DNA from: Chitinophagaceae bacterium
Lineage (GTDB): Bacteria; Bacteroidota; Bacteroidia; Chitinophagales; Chitinophagaceae
Direction of reading: 5' to 3'
Assembly: GCA_016710745.1 (NCBI GenBank)
Contig: JADJVB010000015.1
Location: forward strand, 1 to 64,000
DNA: 64,000 bases
Below are positions 34,819-44,468 of the stretch, piece after piece. Every line of letters begins with the position of its first letter. Position 1 is the stretch's first letter. Both the position numbers and the translations under genes were made by a program. The notes beneath the pieces were generated by a model. The model was given only the letters and a program-made list of their open reading frames with translations, had not been told where the DNA came from and searched no databases.

Positions 34819-37200
34819 ATGGATACAAACAATAATAACGATGCGGCTTTATTGGAAAAATTAAGTTTCGATAACTTTAGGAACGAAGTGCTTAAGGACT
34901 ATCAAATTGCCTGTGAAAGCAGGGAAACCAGTTTATTGGGACGAAAGGAAGTACTTACCGGTAAGGCCAAATTTGGCATTTTTGGTGATGGTAAGGAAAT
35001 TGCCCAGGTTGCAGCTGCAAAATTTTTTAAAGCCGGCGATTTCAGATCAGGTTATTATCGCGATCAGACCTTTATGTTTGCCAACGGACTCGCCACGGTT
35101 GAACAGTTTTTTGCCCAACTTTATGCCGATCCCGATGTGAAGCATGACCCCTTTAGCGCCGGGCGCCAGATGAATGCGCATTTTGCCACGAAAATGGTTG
35201 ACGAAAATGGCGACTGGCTTAACCTGGCCGATCTTAAAAACAGCAGCAGCGATATCGCACCCACCGCTGGCCAAATGCCCAGGGCATTAGGACTTGCATT
35301 TGCATCCAAAGCATTTAGGAATATTCAGGAAACACATCAATTTGATCACCTCAGTAAAAATGGCAATGAAGTTTGTTTTTGCACGATCGGGGATGCGTCT
35401 ACCAGTGAAGGTCATTTTTGGGAGACCGTTAATGCGGCCGGCGTATTACAGGTGCCCCTCGCGGTTTTTGTTTGGGATGATGGTTACGGAATTTCGGTTC
35501 CCAAAAAATATCAAACAACCAAGGGTTCCATCTCCGAAGCGTTAAAAGGGCTTCAGAAAAAAGAAGGAACCAATGGTGTTGATATTTACAAATTAAAGGG
35601 CTGGGATTATGCAGGTATGTGCGAAGTATTGGAACCGGCTATACAAAAGATCAGGGATACCCATACGCCTGCTGTTTTTCATGTGGAGGAGATCACGCAG
35701 CCCCAGGGGCACTCTACATCGGGTAGTCATGAGCGATATAAAACAGCTGAACGACTGGAATGGGAGAAAGAGTGGGACGGTTTAAAACAGATGAGAGAAT
35801 GGATTATTACCAATGCGTTGGCCAATGAGGAAGAATTAGGAAGTATTGAAGAAAATGCTATACAGTTTGTACGGGAAAGCAAACAAAAAGCCTGGTCAGA
35901 ATATATTGAACCGATAAAAGGACTGGTAGCCAGAACTATTGAAATTATTGAACCGCTTGGGACTTCAAATTCGCAGGTAAAGAAACTGTCGGATGAACTT
36001 GGAGCCATAAGAGAACCCATGCGCAGAGATGTGATGAAGACGCTGGCAACTGTTTTAGATATCGCAGGAAATGATCCTGCAGCAAATACCGCCAGGGAAT
36101 ATGATAGCGCGCTTAAGGCTGAATTTGCCGGGATTTACAATAGTTACTTGTATAATGATGGTCCGAGATCTGCACTAAAAGTGCCGGTTATCGCCCCTTA
36201 TTTCGAAGCCGATGCGGCTGTTGTAAACGGCTACGAAGTATTGAATAGGTATTTTGATGAATTATTTGCAACCAATAATAAAGTGGTTGCCTTTGGCGAA
36301 GACCTTGGCCATATCGGTGATGTTAACCAGGGTTTCAGTGGCCTGCAGGAAAAGCATGGCAAAGACCGCATTTTTGATACCGGTATCCGCGAACTTACCA
36401 TTATGGGGCAGGGCATTGGTTTGTCATTAAGGGGTCTGCGCCCGATTGCCGAAATTCAATACCTCGATTATTTGTTATACGGTTTGCAGCCACTCAGTGA
36501 TGATGTGTGTACTACCCATTTCCGTACAGCCGGACAACAAAGTTGCCCTTTGATCGTAAGAACAAGGGGGCACAGGCTGGAAGGGATCTGGCATAGCGGA
36601 TCGCCCATGGGAGTTGTGATAAATGCACTAAGGGGCATGTATGTTTGTGTACCGCGTAATATGGTGCAGGCAGCCGGTATGTATAATACGTTATTGCAGG
36701 GTAACGATCCGGGTTTGGTGATTGAATGTTTAAATGGTTATCGTTTAAAAGAGAAACTGCCTTCTAATTTAATGGCTTATACTGTGCCTCTGGGTGTGCC
36801 GGAAATTGTAAAAGAAGGAACCGATGTAACTGTTGTAACCTATGGTTCTACTTTACGTATTGTTTTGGAAGCCACAGAAACCCTCGATAAAATGGGCGTC
36901 AGTTGTGAGGTTGTGGATGTGCAAACCTTACTGCCTTTTGATATTAATCATAAAATTGTTGAATCACTTAAAAAAACAAACCGTATTGTTTTTGTTGATG
37001 AAGATGTGCCCGGTGGTGCTGCCGCCTATATGTTCAATAAAGTGATGGAGGAACAGGGTGGGTATAAATTTCTGGATGTTTCTCCCCGAACCATAACCGG
37101 CCAGGCACACCGGCCTTCGTATGGCAGCGATGGTGATTATTTCAGTAAGCCAAATACAGAGGGTATTGTTGCTGTAATTAAAGACATGATGCAGGAATAA
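34819..37200 (+). CDS. Fused alpha/beta E1 of a 2-oxoacid dehydrogenase (branched-chain type)
   Basis: Thiamine-diphosphate-dependent decarboxylase that feeds a lipoyl-E2. The alpha half (about residues 1-395) shows FGIFGDGKEIAQVAAAKFFK, FRSGYYRDQTFMFANG, the phosphorylation-loop-like HSTSGSHERYK and the TPP motif CFCTIGDASTSEGHFWE. The beta half (about 460-793) shows VVAFGEDLGHIGDVNQGFSG, DTGIRELTIMGQGIGLSLRG, EIQYLDYL, CPLIVRTRGHRLEGIWHSG and FVDEDVPGGAAAYMFNKVME. At 793 residues it is the single-chain alpha-beta form common in Bacteroidota. The alpha-beta order is that of branched-chain 2-oxoacid dehydrogenase rather than pyruvate dehydrogenase E1 of the AceE type. E2 and E3 are not adjacent. 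PhzF follows after 10 bp and may be co-transcribed. Confidence 0.93.
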   Translation: MDTNNNNDAALLEKLSFDNFRNEVLKDYQIACESRETSLLGRKEVLTGKAKFGIFGDGKEIAQVAAAKFFKAGDFRSGYYRDQTFMFANGLATVEQFFAQLYADPDVKHDPFSAGRQMNAHFATKMVDENGDWLNLADLKNSSSDIAPTAGQMPRALGLAFASKAFRNIQETHQFDHLSKNGNEVCFCTIGDASTSEGHFWETVNAAGVLQVPLAVFVWDDGYGISVPKKYQTTKGSISEALKGLQKKEGTNGVDIYKLKGWDYAGMCEVLEPAIQKIRDTHTPAVFHVEEITQPQGHSTSGSHERYKTAERLEWEKEWDGLKQMREWIITNALANEEELGSIEENAIQFVRESKQKAWSEYIEPIKGLVARTIEIIEPLGTSNSQVKKLSDELGAIREPMRRDVMKTLATVLDIAGNDPAANTAREYDSALKAEFAGIYNSYLYNDGPRSALKVPVIAPYFEADAAVVNGYEVLNRYFDELFATNNKVVAFGEDLGHIGDVNQGFSGLQEKHGKDRIFDTGIRELTIMGQGIGLSLRGLRPIAEIQYLDYLLYGLQPLSDDVCTTHFRTAGQQSCPLIVRTRGHRLEGIWHSGSPMGVVINALRGMYVCVPRNMVQAAGMYNTLLQGNDPGLVIECLNGYRLKEKLPSNLMAYTVPLGVPEIVKEGTDVTVVTYGSTLRIVLEATETLDKMGVSCEVVDVQTLLPFDINHKIVESLKKTNRIVFVDEDVPGGAAAYMFNKVMEEQGGYKFLDVSPRTITGQAHRPSYGSDGDYFSKPNTEGIVAVIKDMMQE

Positions 37201-37210
37201 GTTAGCTGAA

Positions 37211-38002
37211 ATGAAAATGACAATTTACCAGGTAGATGCCTTTACCAACAAACTTTTTGGCGGTAACCCGGCAGCCGTTATTCCGCTCGATAAATGGCCC
37301 GATGCGGTGCTCATGCAGCAAATTGCACAAGAAAATAATTTGAGTGAAACGGTTTTTTTTGTTGAATCGGAAAATCCTGATTTTGACTATCAGATCCGGT
37401 GGTTCACTCCCGAAGTTGAAATTGACCTATGTGGCCATGCCACCCTTGCTGCTGCGTATGTATTATTTGACAAGCTGAAATTTGAAGGATCTGAAATTCG
37501 ATTCAGTTCAATGAGCGGCCTGTTAACTGTTAGCCGGGAGGGGGATTTAATTTGTCTTGATTTCCCATCCTGGAAACCGGAGCGGCTGGATATCTATCCT
37601 GATGAATTATCAGCCATATTGGATTATCCCGAAATTGTTGGCGTTTATAAGCACCGGGATTTAGTAGTTGAATTAATGAATGAAGCGGCCATAAAAAACT
37701 GCAACCCCGATTTTTCGCTGATGAAAAAACACATTGATAAAATGATCATCACAGCACCCGGAAAAAACGCTGATTTTGTCTCCCGCTTTTTTGCACCCGG
37801 CGCGGGTGTAGATGAAGATCCGGTTACCGGTTCGGCACATGCGCAATTAATTCCATTTTGGGCCGAAAAGCTGGGGAAGAATGAAATGCGTGCAGTTCAG
37901 CTGTCGAAACGCGGTGGTGAACTCTGGTGTGAGCAAAAAGGCGACCGGGTGATCATTAAAGGGACCGCGGTTTTTTATATGGTTGGTGAAATTTCGATAT
38001 AA
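37211..38002 (+). CDS. PhzF family isomerase/epimerase
   Basis: PhzF-like fold (two pseudo-symmetric halves as in diaminopimelate epimerase), 263 residues, cytoplasmic. Start MKMTIYQVDAFTNKLFGGNP with AAVIPLDKWP is the family signature; NNLSETVFFV contains the conserved catalytic Glu, and PEVEIDLCGHATLAAAYVLF contains the CGHATLA motif. The second half has FVSRFFAPGAGVDEDPVTGS and AHAQLIPFWAEKLGK (DPVTGSAHA). In phenazine producers PhzF isomerises trans-2,3-dihydro-3-hydroxyanthranilate, but no other phz genes are present, so the substrate is unknown. It lies 10 bp after the E1 gene. Confidence 0.92.
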   Translation: MKMTIYQVDAFTNKLFGGNPAAVIPLDKWPDAVLMQQIAQENNLSETVFFVESENPDFDYQIRWFTPEVEIDLCGHATLAAAYVLFDKLKFEGSEIRFSSMSGLLTVSREGDLICLDFPSWKPERLDIYPDELSAILDYPEIVGVYKHRDLVVELMNEAAIKNCNPDFSLMKKHIDKMIITAPGKNADFVSRFFAPGAGVDEDPVTGSAHAQLIPFWAEKLGKNEMRAVQLSKRGGELWCEQKGDRVIIKGTAVFYMVGEISI

Positions 38003-38006
38003 AAAA

Positions 38007-38022
38007 GCCGCTGTAGAGCGGC
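38007..38022. terminator. Bidirectional terminator between PhzF and YebC genes
   Basis: GCCGCT-GTAG-AGCGGC stem-loop preceded by A6; on the minus strand this gives a T run, so it best serves the YebC gene. Confidence 0.6.
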
Positions 38023-38028
38023 CGGTAA

Positions 38029-38739
38029 TTATTTTAGATTATGATACACTTTCTGCACATCGTCATCCTGTTCCAAATGATCTACCAGTTTTAAAACTTC
38101 GTTACTTTGATCTTCATTCAGTTCCATCAAAACGCCTGGCACCCATGTAAGTTCAGCGCTGTTCACTTCAATTTTTTTATCCTCTAAGGCCTTGCTCATA
38201 TTACCATATTCGGTGAAGGGTGTGCGGATAATAATATTGCCTTCGGTATCTTCTCCAATTTCTTCCAAACCAAAATCAATTAGTTCCAGCTCCAGTTCAT
38301 CAACATCAAGTCCATCTTTTTTAACTTTAAACTCGGCCATATGGGTAAACCCGAAAGCTACACTGCCGGTAGTTCCCAAAGAACCGTTTCCCTTGGTAAA
38401 ATGCATCCTTACGTTAGCCACGGTACGGGTGGGATTGTCTGTTGCGGTTTCCACTAAAACGGCAACGCCATGTGGGGCATAGCCTTCGTACATGATCTCC
38501 TCGTAGCTGCTGGTATCTTTACCCATCGCCCTTTTAATGGCGGCTTCCACACGGTCTTTAGGCATCCCGCACGACCGTGCATTGATATAACATCTTCTTA
38601 AGGCAGGATTATTATCGGGGTCGGGCCCGCTGGCCTTTACAGCGATCGCAATTTCCTTACCAATCCTGGTAAAATTCTTTGCCATTTTATCCCATCGGGC
38701 AAACATGGCACTTTTTCTTACTTCAAATATTCTTCCCAT
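38029..38739 (-). CDS. YebC/PmpR family protein
   Basis: YebC family: called DNA-binding regulators, with more recent evidence linking some members to translation of difficult (proline-rich) stretches. I set the start at ATG 38739 (MGRIFEVRKSAMFARW), because all family members begin about here; the open frame up to 38820 runs through a palindrome and is leader. Motifs: FTRIGKEIAIAVKASGPDPD, NPALRRCYINARSCGMPKDR, VEAAIKRAMGKDTSSYEEIM, YEGYAPHGVAVLVETATDNP, RTVANVRMHF. It has 236 residues, cytoplasmic. A near-perfect palindrome lies 25-48 bases before the ATG. Confidence 0.92.
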   Translation of the reverse strand: MGRIFEVRKSAMFARWDKMAKNFTRIGKEIAIAVKASGPDPDNNPALRRCYINARSCGMPKDRVEAAIKRAMGKDTSSYEEIMYEGYAPHGVAVLVETATDNPTRTVANVRMHFTKGNGSLGTTGSVAFGFTHMAEFKVKKDGLDVDELELELIDFGLEEIGEDTEGNIIIRTPFTEYGNMSKALEDKKIEVNSAELTWVPGVLMELNEDQSNEVLKLVDHLEQDDDVQKVYHNLK

Positions 38740-38763
38740 TTTATAATTGATTGTTAATTGGTT

Positions 38764-38787
38764 AACCTGCATGCCGGCAGGCAGGTT
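38764..38787. repeat. 24-bp near-perfect palindrome in the YebC leader
   Basis: AACCTGC-ATGCCGGCAG-GCAGGTT, with one mismatched pair. It would form a strong hairpin in the 5' leader; operator, leader structure or a dispersed palindrome are all possible. Confidence 0.65.
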
Positions 38788-38830
38788 GGTCAACCGGGAT
38801 GCAAATTTAAGGAAATTCAAAGTCAGATAT

Positions 38831-38861
38831 CAAAAAAGCGGCACCGAAACCGGATACCGCT
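38831..38861 (-). terminator. Intrinsic terminator after the beta-barrel gene
   Basis: On the minus strand AGCGG-N15-CCGCT with an inner CGG/CCG pairing, then T6. Confidence 0.65.
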
Positions 38862-38883
38862 CTTGTTCTGATTATTCATCAAT

Positions 38884-39552
38884 TTAAAAAGTAAAGCCAA
38901 CCGACACTTTGATAACCCGGTTATAGGCGTCCCAGTTGTCATTTTTGTCGAGCTTCGTTAATCCATAATCATAACCTGCCTGGATGTTCAATCCATTGTC
39001 AAATTCGTATCCCAATCCACCGGTCAATCCCATATCAATTTTGTTGAAGCGTTCGGTAATACCAATGCCGCGATTGAAGATGGAAATACCCAGCACGCCG
39101 AGTTTGGCATTCAGGGTACTACGCACCATATAGGAAACCTGCGGACCGGCATAGATCTGTAAACCTTTTACCACATTGGCTTTTAGCACCAGCGGGATAT
39201 CAATATAATGCGATTGTACCCGCGCCCCGACGTTGATTCCCAGGGATTTTAATGCCGGAATTTGAAAGTCGCCGTTAATACTATATCCTTTTTTTGAATA
39301 CTGAAGTGCGGGCTCAAAAGAAAATCTTGAAGAAATGGGAATACGAACATAGCCACCAACATGATAACCGGTTTTGCCCCTGGTTACCAGGTAACCATCG
39401 GTTTTATCCAGGAGGTCTTCAATTACCTGCAGGTCGTCGCCCTGCCATTTAGCAAAGTTGGCGCCGGCCCTGATGCCAAAACTTACCTGTGCCCGGGCAA
39501 CATTGATCAATAAAAAACAACTGAGGATACTGACGAAAATTTTTATTTTCAT
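38884..39552 (-). CDS. Outer-membrane beta-barrel protein (PorT-like porin family)
   Basis: Exported eight-to-ten-stranded barrel. I place the start at ATG 39552, giving MKIKIFVSILSCFLLI and NVARAQ, a clear signal peptide; the open frame extends to 39609 but that would add a non-signal N-terminus. Then VSFGIRAGANFAKWQGDD (the typical first strand), HVGGYVRIPISSRFSFEPAL, QYSKKGYSI, SHYIDIPLVLKANVVKGLQI, YAGPQVSYMV, GLTGGLGYEFDNGLNIQAGY and a C-terminal strand ending in Phe (VIKVSVGFTF), as barrels require for insertion. About 222 residues. Role unknown; generic 'porin family' in Bacteroidota. Confidence 0.85.
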   Translation of the reverse strand: MKIKIFVSILSCFLLINVARAQVSFGIRAGANFAKWQGDDLQVIEDLLDKTDGYLVTRGKTGYHVGGYVRIPISSRFSFEPALQYSKKGYSINGDFQIPALKSLGINVGARVQSHYIDIPLVLKANVVKGLQIYAGPQVSYMVRSTLNAKLGVLGISIFNRGIGITERFNKIDMGLTGGLGYEFDNGLNIQAGYDYGLTKLDKNDNWDAYNRVIKVSVGFTF

Positions 39553-39805
39553 AATTGATGGCAGGGTTTTAGGGGCTGCTTGCGCAAAGGCCTTAGAAAA
39601 TGATGCCATGATGATTGGATTTGTAAAAGATTATGTTAAAGGGATTTTCGTTCACCAACGGTTAACAAAAGCAAATACTTGTTTGGCCAACATCAATAGT
39701 TTGCAGATTTTAATTCTTTTGCCGGTTTAGCGGCATTAATAAGTTAGCCACTGTGTAGTGGCCAGACAACTAAAAGGCGTAATTTTGATTCACTAAAAAA
39801 GGGTT

Positions 39806-40798
39806 ATGGAAAAAGCTGTTTATTACGGAGATTATTTGCAACTGGAAAAAATTACCGGTGCACAGGATCCCGAAAGTTTTAAAGCAGGAAAAGAACCGGC
39901 ACACGATGAAATGCTGTTCATCATCATTCACCAGGCTTATGAACTGTGGTTCAAGCAAATTTTATTTGAAGTGAATTCGGTGATCGGGATCATGAATAAA
40001 CCCGCAGTGAACGACAACTCGCCCGACATGCAAACTGTGGTACACCGGCTGAAAAGAGTAGTTACCATTCTGAAAGTTTTGGTACAACAGATCGATATTA
40101 TGGAAACCATGACCCCGCTGGATTTTTTGGATTTCAGGGATATGTTGCGGCCGGCATCCGGGTTTCAGAGTTACCAATTTAAAGTGCTGGAGGCCAAACT
40201 GGGATTAAAGTTTGAACACCGGCACGGACAAAATTATTATACTTCCCAGCTAAAGGAAAAAGATATTGCTATTATTAAAGATGCCGAAAGTGGACAATCG
40301 GTTATTGAACTGATCAACGCCTGGCTGGAAAGGATGCCCTTTATTACCGATGATTTCTGGAAAAATTATCAGCAGGTTTATGTGGGCAGTTTGGCTGAGG
40401 CAGAAAAAAATAATGCCGCTGCTTTTGAAACAACTTTTAATACGGCTGCTGTTGATGCGGAAAGAAACCTTTCGCCAAAAGCCTGCCGTTCGGCGTTGTT
40501 TATTATGATGTACCAGGGGTATCCCATGCTTGAACTTCCTTTTCAGTTGCTCGATACGTTGCTGGAGATCGATAACCAGTTGGGAAACTGGCGCTACCGC
40601 CATATTAATATGGTGCAGCGAATGATTGGCACCCGTATTGGCACCGGGGGAAGCACCGGAGCCGGTTATTTAAAAGCGGCTATGGATAAGCATTATATTT
40701 TTAAAGAGATCGCCCAGTTGAATAGTTTTTTAGTGGAGCGGAAAAAGTTGCCCGTGTTGGCAAAGGAAGTGGGAGAGAAGTTGGGGTATAATTTTTAG
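39806..40798 (+). CDS. Tryptophan 2,3-dioxygenase family protein
   Basis: Haem enzyme that opens the indole ring of L-tryptophan to N-formylkynurenine, first step of the kynurenine route. Motifs: HDEMLFIIIHQAYELWFKQI (substrate and haem pocket), FLDFRDMLRPASGFQSYQFK (Arg binding the carboxylate), HRHGQNYY, and near the end RIGTGGSTGAGYLK. A haem-ligand His is expected in the NMVQRMIG-flanking region (YRHINMVQRM). Its 330 residues are slightly longer than typical bacterial TDO. Downstream kynurenine genes are not in the window, but a cysteine desulfurase in the opposite orientation follows. Specificity for tryptophan is inferred from conserved motifs. Confidence 0.9.
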   Translation: MEKAVYYGDYLQLEKITGAQDPESFKAGKEPAHDEMLFIIIHQAYELWFKQILFEVNSVIGIMNKPAVNDNSPDMQTVVHRLKRVVTILKVLVQQIDIMETMTPLDFLDFRDMLRPASGFQSYQFKVLEAKLGLKFEHRHGQNYYTSQLKEKDIAIIKDAESGQSVIELINAWLERMPFITDDFWKNYQQVYVGSLAEAEKNNAAAFETTFNTAAVDAERNLSPKACRSALFIMMYQGYPMLELPFQLLDTLLEIDNQLGNWRYRHINMVQRMIGTRIGTGGSTGAGYLKAAMDKHYIFKEIAQLNSFLVERKKLPVLAKEVGEKLGYNF

Positions 40799-40914
40799 GA
40801 ATATCTTATTAATGAACAGTTGTTTAGGCGACCAACAACGGCGAAAGAAAATTTAACTCATAGCCCTAGGTGCTTTCCTGAATTAATCGAAGCTTTCCGT
40901 GGTAAAACGAAGGG

Positions 40915-42042
40915 TCAAACAAGTTCCTTCAATTTCTCCACCACCGTATCAACCTCAGCCTTTGTATTATGTTTACAAAAACTAAAACGAACGGTTACCT
41001 GGTTGGGATTATTGGTTATGGCGCGGATCACATGGCTACCCTGATCGGCGCCGCTGGTACAGGCACTGCCACCGCTGGCGCAAATATTATTGATATCGAG
41101 ATTGAAAAGGATCATCTCCGATTTTTCTGTTTTTGGGAAACCGGCGCTGAGTACGGTATATAAACTGCGGCCTAATGGATCGCCATTGAACGAAACACCC
41201 TGAATATGTTTTTTCAATTCGTCCATCATGTAATACTTTAATGTGCCGATATAGGCCATATCTTCTTCCTGCGAACCCGTTGCCACTTCGAGTGCTTTGG
41301 CAAAACCAACAATACCGTACAGGTTTTCAGTTCCGGCACGCATGTTACGTTCCTGTCCGCCACCATGCACAAACGGTTTAATTTTTACATTTTCGTTTAT
41401 ATATAAAATACCCACGCCTTTTGGTCCATGAAATTTATGAGCGGCACCGGTAACAAAATGCACCGGCGTATTTCTCAGATCGAAAGGGAAATGCCCAACT
41501 GTTTGCACGGTGTCGCTGTGAAAAATGGCACCATATAATTTGCATAGTTCCCCCACGACATGAATGTCTAAAATATTTCCGATCTCGTTATTGGCATGCA
41601 TTAAAGACACCAGCGTTTTTTCTTCGCTGACTGCCAAAAGTTTTTCAAGGTCTTCAATATCGATATGCCCGTTGGGTAATAATTTTACATAACTCACTTT
41701 AGCCATGTCCATAGTATCGATATGCTCAACCGAATGAGTTACCGCATGGTGCTCGATCGATGAGGTGATAATGTGTTTGCAACCAAGGTCACGCACAGCA
41801 CAGGAAATGGCGGTGTTATTACTTTCGGTACCACCGCTGGTAAAAAAAATTTCTGCGGGGTGGGCGTTTAAAATTTTTGCCACCGATTTACGGGCTGTTT
41901 CGATGGCCATACGGGTTTCACGACCATACGAATAAATGGAAGAGGGATTGCCGAACTTTTCGGTTAAGTATGGCATCATGGTTTCCAATACCTGTGGGTC
42001 AAGTGCGGTGGTTGCTGCGTTGTCGAAATAAATTCTGTTCAT
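40915..42042 (-). CDS. Cysteine desulfurase (IscS/NifS family)
   Basis: PLP enzyme that removes sulfur from L-cysteine for Fe-S clusters and thiolated cofactors. Start RIYFDNAATTALDPQVLETM is the family opening. TSGGTESNNTAI, SIEHHAV and MHANNEIGNI bind the cofactor, the PLP lysine lies in VTGAAHKFHGPKGVG, and the mobile active-site Cys lies in CASGGSACTSGADQGSHVI. It has 375 residues. The Cys loop with several residues (SACTSG) fits the IscS-like group. No isc/suf scaffold gene is adjacent, so it is either the housekeeping enzyme or serves tRNA thiolation. Confidence 0.94.
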   Translation of the reverse strand: MNRIYFDNAATTALDPQVLETMMPYLTEKFGNPSSIYSYGRETRMAIETARKSVAKILNAHPAEIFFTSGGTESNNTAISCAVRDLGCKHIITSSIEHHAVTHSVEHIDTMDMAKVSYVKLLPNGHIDIEDLEKLLAVSEEKTLVSLMHANNEIGNILDIHVVGELCKLYGAIFHSDTVQTVGHFPFDLRNTPVHFVTGAAHKFHGPKGVGILYINENVKIKPFVHGGGQERNMRAGTENLYGIVGFAKALEVATGSQEEDMAYIGTLKYYMMDELKKHIQGVSFNGDPLGRSLYTVLSAGFPKTEKSEMILFNLDINNICASGGSACTSGADQGSHVIRAITNNPNQVTVRFSFCKHNTKAEVDTVVEKLKELV

Positions 42043-42061
42043 ATAGATAAGCTTTTAGCAG

Positions 42062-42102
42062 TTAGCTGTTAAACATTAGCCAGATGTTATTCTAACAGCT
42101 AA
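42062..42102. repeat. Inverted repeat TTAGCTGTTA / TAACAGCTAA
   Basis: Perfect 10-base arms separated by 21 bases, between the cysteine desulfurase start and the glmM stop. It could end the glmM transcript or form a structure in the intergenic RNA. Several degenerate further copies (AGCAGTTAGC, ACAGCTATCCGC) surround it. Confidence 0.6.
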
Positions 42103-42126
42103 TGTCTTACAGCTATCCGCTGTTTT

Positions 42127-43507
42127 TTACATCATCTTCCCAATATCCTGCATCAGCTTCTTCGCAATGTTGTCGGCCGTGGTTTCAAAATTACTTTCGG
42201 CATAAATACGAATAATAGGTTCGGTGTTACTGGTTCGCAAGTGCACCCAGTCATTATCAAGTTCTATTTTCAATCCGTCCTCGTCGTTAATCGGATGCGA
42301 TTTGTATAGATCCTTGATGCTGGCAAAAATAGTTTTTACATCGGTGCCTTTCGCCAGTTCAATTTTATTTTTGCTGATAAAATAATCGGGATAGGTATTA
42401 CGCAACTGTTTGATGCTTCTGTTGCTTTTTGCAAGATGCGTTAAAAAAAGAGCGATACCAATCAATGCATCCCTGCCATAATGCAGATCGGGTATGATAA
42501 TGCCGCCATTTCCTTCGCCGCCGATCACGGCATTTACCGCTTTCATTTTGTTTACCACATTCACTTCTCCAACCATGCTGGGGAAATAGTCGCCCCCATG
42601 TTTTATCGTGATGTCTTTCAGCGCCCTTGACGACGACATATTGGAAACAGTATTACCTTTTCGCATGCTCAAAACATAATCGGCTACCGCCACCAGGGTA
42701 TATTCTTCCCCAAACATGCTGCCATCTTCACAAACAAAACAAAGACGGTCAACATCCGGGTCAACGGCTATGCCCAGGTCGGCATTATTTTTTACAACGG
42801 CACTACTCAGGTCTTTCAAATGCTCAGGTAGTGGTTCGGGGTTATGCGCAAACCTGCCATTTACCTCTTCGTTCAACAGCACAATTTCTGTAACGCCCAA
42901 TGCATTTAATAATGCCGGAACCGCAATAGCGCCGGTACTGTTTACCGCGTCCACAACCACTTTAAAATGCTTGTTTTTTATTAGTTCCCGGTCAACCAAT
43001 TCATAATTTGCAACAGCATCGATATGCTTTTGCAGTAGATGATCATCTTTTGTATAACTGCCCAGTTTATCAACTTTGGCAAAAAGAAAATCTTCGTTTT
43101 CGGCGGCTGTTAAAATAAGCTGCCCTTCTTCGGAACTGATAAACTCGCCTTTATTATTCAATAGTTTTAATGCATTCCATTCCTGGGGATTATGACTGGC
43201 CGTGAGAATAATACCGCCGGCAGCTTTTTCAAATTGTACGGCCATTTCAACCGTTGGTGTGGTACTTAGTCCAAGGTCGATAACGTCCAGTCCCAGCCCA
43301 AGCAAAGTATTAACAACCAGGTTACTTACCATATTACCACTGATCCTGCCGTCGCGGCCGATAATAATTTTTATATTGGAACCCTGTTGCATGATCCAGC
43401 TGCCATAGGCAGCAGCAAATTTTACAATATCAATGGGAGTAAGGTTTTCATTGGGTTTTCCGCCAATGGTGCCCCTGATCCCGGATATACTCTTTATCAA
43501 TGCCATT
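42127..43507 (-). CDS. glmM: Phosphoglucosamine mutase
   Basis: Interconverts glucosamine 6-phosphate and glucosamine 1-phosphate for UDP-GlcNAc synthesis; a phosphohexomutase, cytoplasmic. I take ATG 43507 as start (MALIKSISGIRGTIGG): a -7 element TATCTTTG lies at 43528-43535, and the longer frame to 43593 would run through it. Motifs: the phosphoserine loop TASHNPQEWNALK, the metal loop DPDVDRLCFV, the sugar loop GGEGNGGIIIPDLHYGRDA and the phosphate loop RTSNTEPIIRIYAES. About 459 residues, as usual for Bacteroidota GlmM. Phosphomannomutase or phosphoglucomutase activity cannot be excluded, since the family is hard to split by sequence. Confidence 0.88.
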
Positions 43508-43527
43508 ATTAAATCCTTTAAGGAGGG

Positions 43528-43535
43528 CAAAGATA
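43528..43535 (-). promoter_or_regulatory. -7 element TATCTTTG for glmM
   Basis: Matches TAnnTTTG on the minus strand, 21 bases before the ATG at 43507. It decides the start choice for glmM. Confidence 0.5.
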
Positions 43536-43626
43536 AGAAACTGTTGAGAGTTTTGTTTGGAGCTGTTTCGGCCTGGTAAATCAACCGGTACAAACATCAA
43601 TACCCGAACTTTAGTCTCTATTGCAT

Positions 43627-43634
43627 TAACTTTG
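43627..43634 (+). promoter_or_regulatory. -7 element TAACTTTG very close to the methyltransferase start
   Basis: Matches TAnnTTTG and ends only five bases before the ATG at 43640, so the transcript would begin at or next to the start codon. Confidence 0.45.
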
Positions 43635-43639
43635 CCGGC

Positions 43640-44383
43640 ATGCAACAAACCTGGTTCAAAGACTGGTTCAACTCGCCGTATTATCATCAGCTCTATTTCA
43701 ACAGGGATGATCGGGAAGCGGCTCTTTTCATAGATAAACTGATTGGTTATTTAAGACCCGTACCCGGGAGCCTGATGCTGGACGTTGCCTGTGGCAAAGG
43801 ACGCCATTCCATTCAACTGGCGCAGAAAGGATTTGATGTTACCGGGATCGACCTGAGCGAAGATAGTATCAAGGATGCCTTATTATCGCGGTCGGATGCA
43901 CTGCATTTTTACATACATGATATGCGCCTGCCTTTCTGGATTAATTATTTTGATTATGCCTTTAATTTTTTTACCAGTTTTGGTTATTTTAATTCGAGGC
44001 GGGAGCATGATAATGCTATTCGTACCATTGCCCAATCCTTAAAAAAAGAGGGAACTTTTGTGATGGATTTTTTGAATGTGCATTATGCCGAAGATCACCT
44101 GGTTCATCAGTCGGAAAAGGAAATCGACGGGGTCAATTTTGTGATAACCAAATGGTTCGATGAAACACATTTTTATAAAAAAATTGTTGTAGAAGATGAA
44201 ACCTTGCGGGAACCGATTGTACACATCGAAAAAGTGGCCAAGTTTTCCCTGGGCGATTTTACAGAAATGTTTGCATACCATAAGCTCCAGATACAGGAAG
44301 TATTTGGCGACTACGACTTTGGACATTATGATGTAAAAAAATCGCAGAGAATGGTGATGATTGCGAAAAAGGTAAATCTTTAA
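43640..44383 (+). CDS. Class I SAM-dependent methyltransferase
   Basis: A 247-residue cytoplasmic methyltransferase of unknown substrate. Motif I is LMLDVACGKGRHSIQLAQKG, followed by FDVTGIDLSEDSIKDAL. HFYIHDMRLPFWINYFDYAF is the motif II/III region, and FNFFTSFGYFNSRREHDNAI is a loop typical of this Bacteroidota group. The start region QQTWFKDWFNSPYYHQLYFN is conserved in the family as I remember it. It faces glmM from the opposite direction with about 130 bp between the starts. A -7 element ends five bases before the ATG, suggesting a leaderless message. Substrate not predictable. Confidence 0.85.
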   Translation: MQQTWFKDWFNSPYYHQLYFNRDDREAALFIDKLIGYLRPVPGSLMLDVACGKGRHSIQLAQKGFDVTGIDLSEDSIKDALLSRSDALHFYIHDMRLPFWINYFDYAFNFFTSFGYFNSRREHDNAIRTIAQSLKKEGTFVMDFLNVHYAEDHLVHQSEKEIDGVNFVITKWFDETHFYKKIVVEDETLREPIVHIEKVAKFSLGDFTEMFAYHKLQIQEVFGDYDFGHYDVKKSQRMVMIAKKVNL

Positions 44384-44468
44384 ATGGTTCAGATCGCCTG
44401 GTGCGCCCCCGCTCTTGGTGAATGATGCCGGTCGCTGGTATTGCCCCAACTCCGGGTGCCAATTTTTC

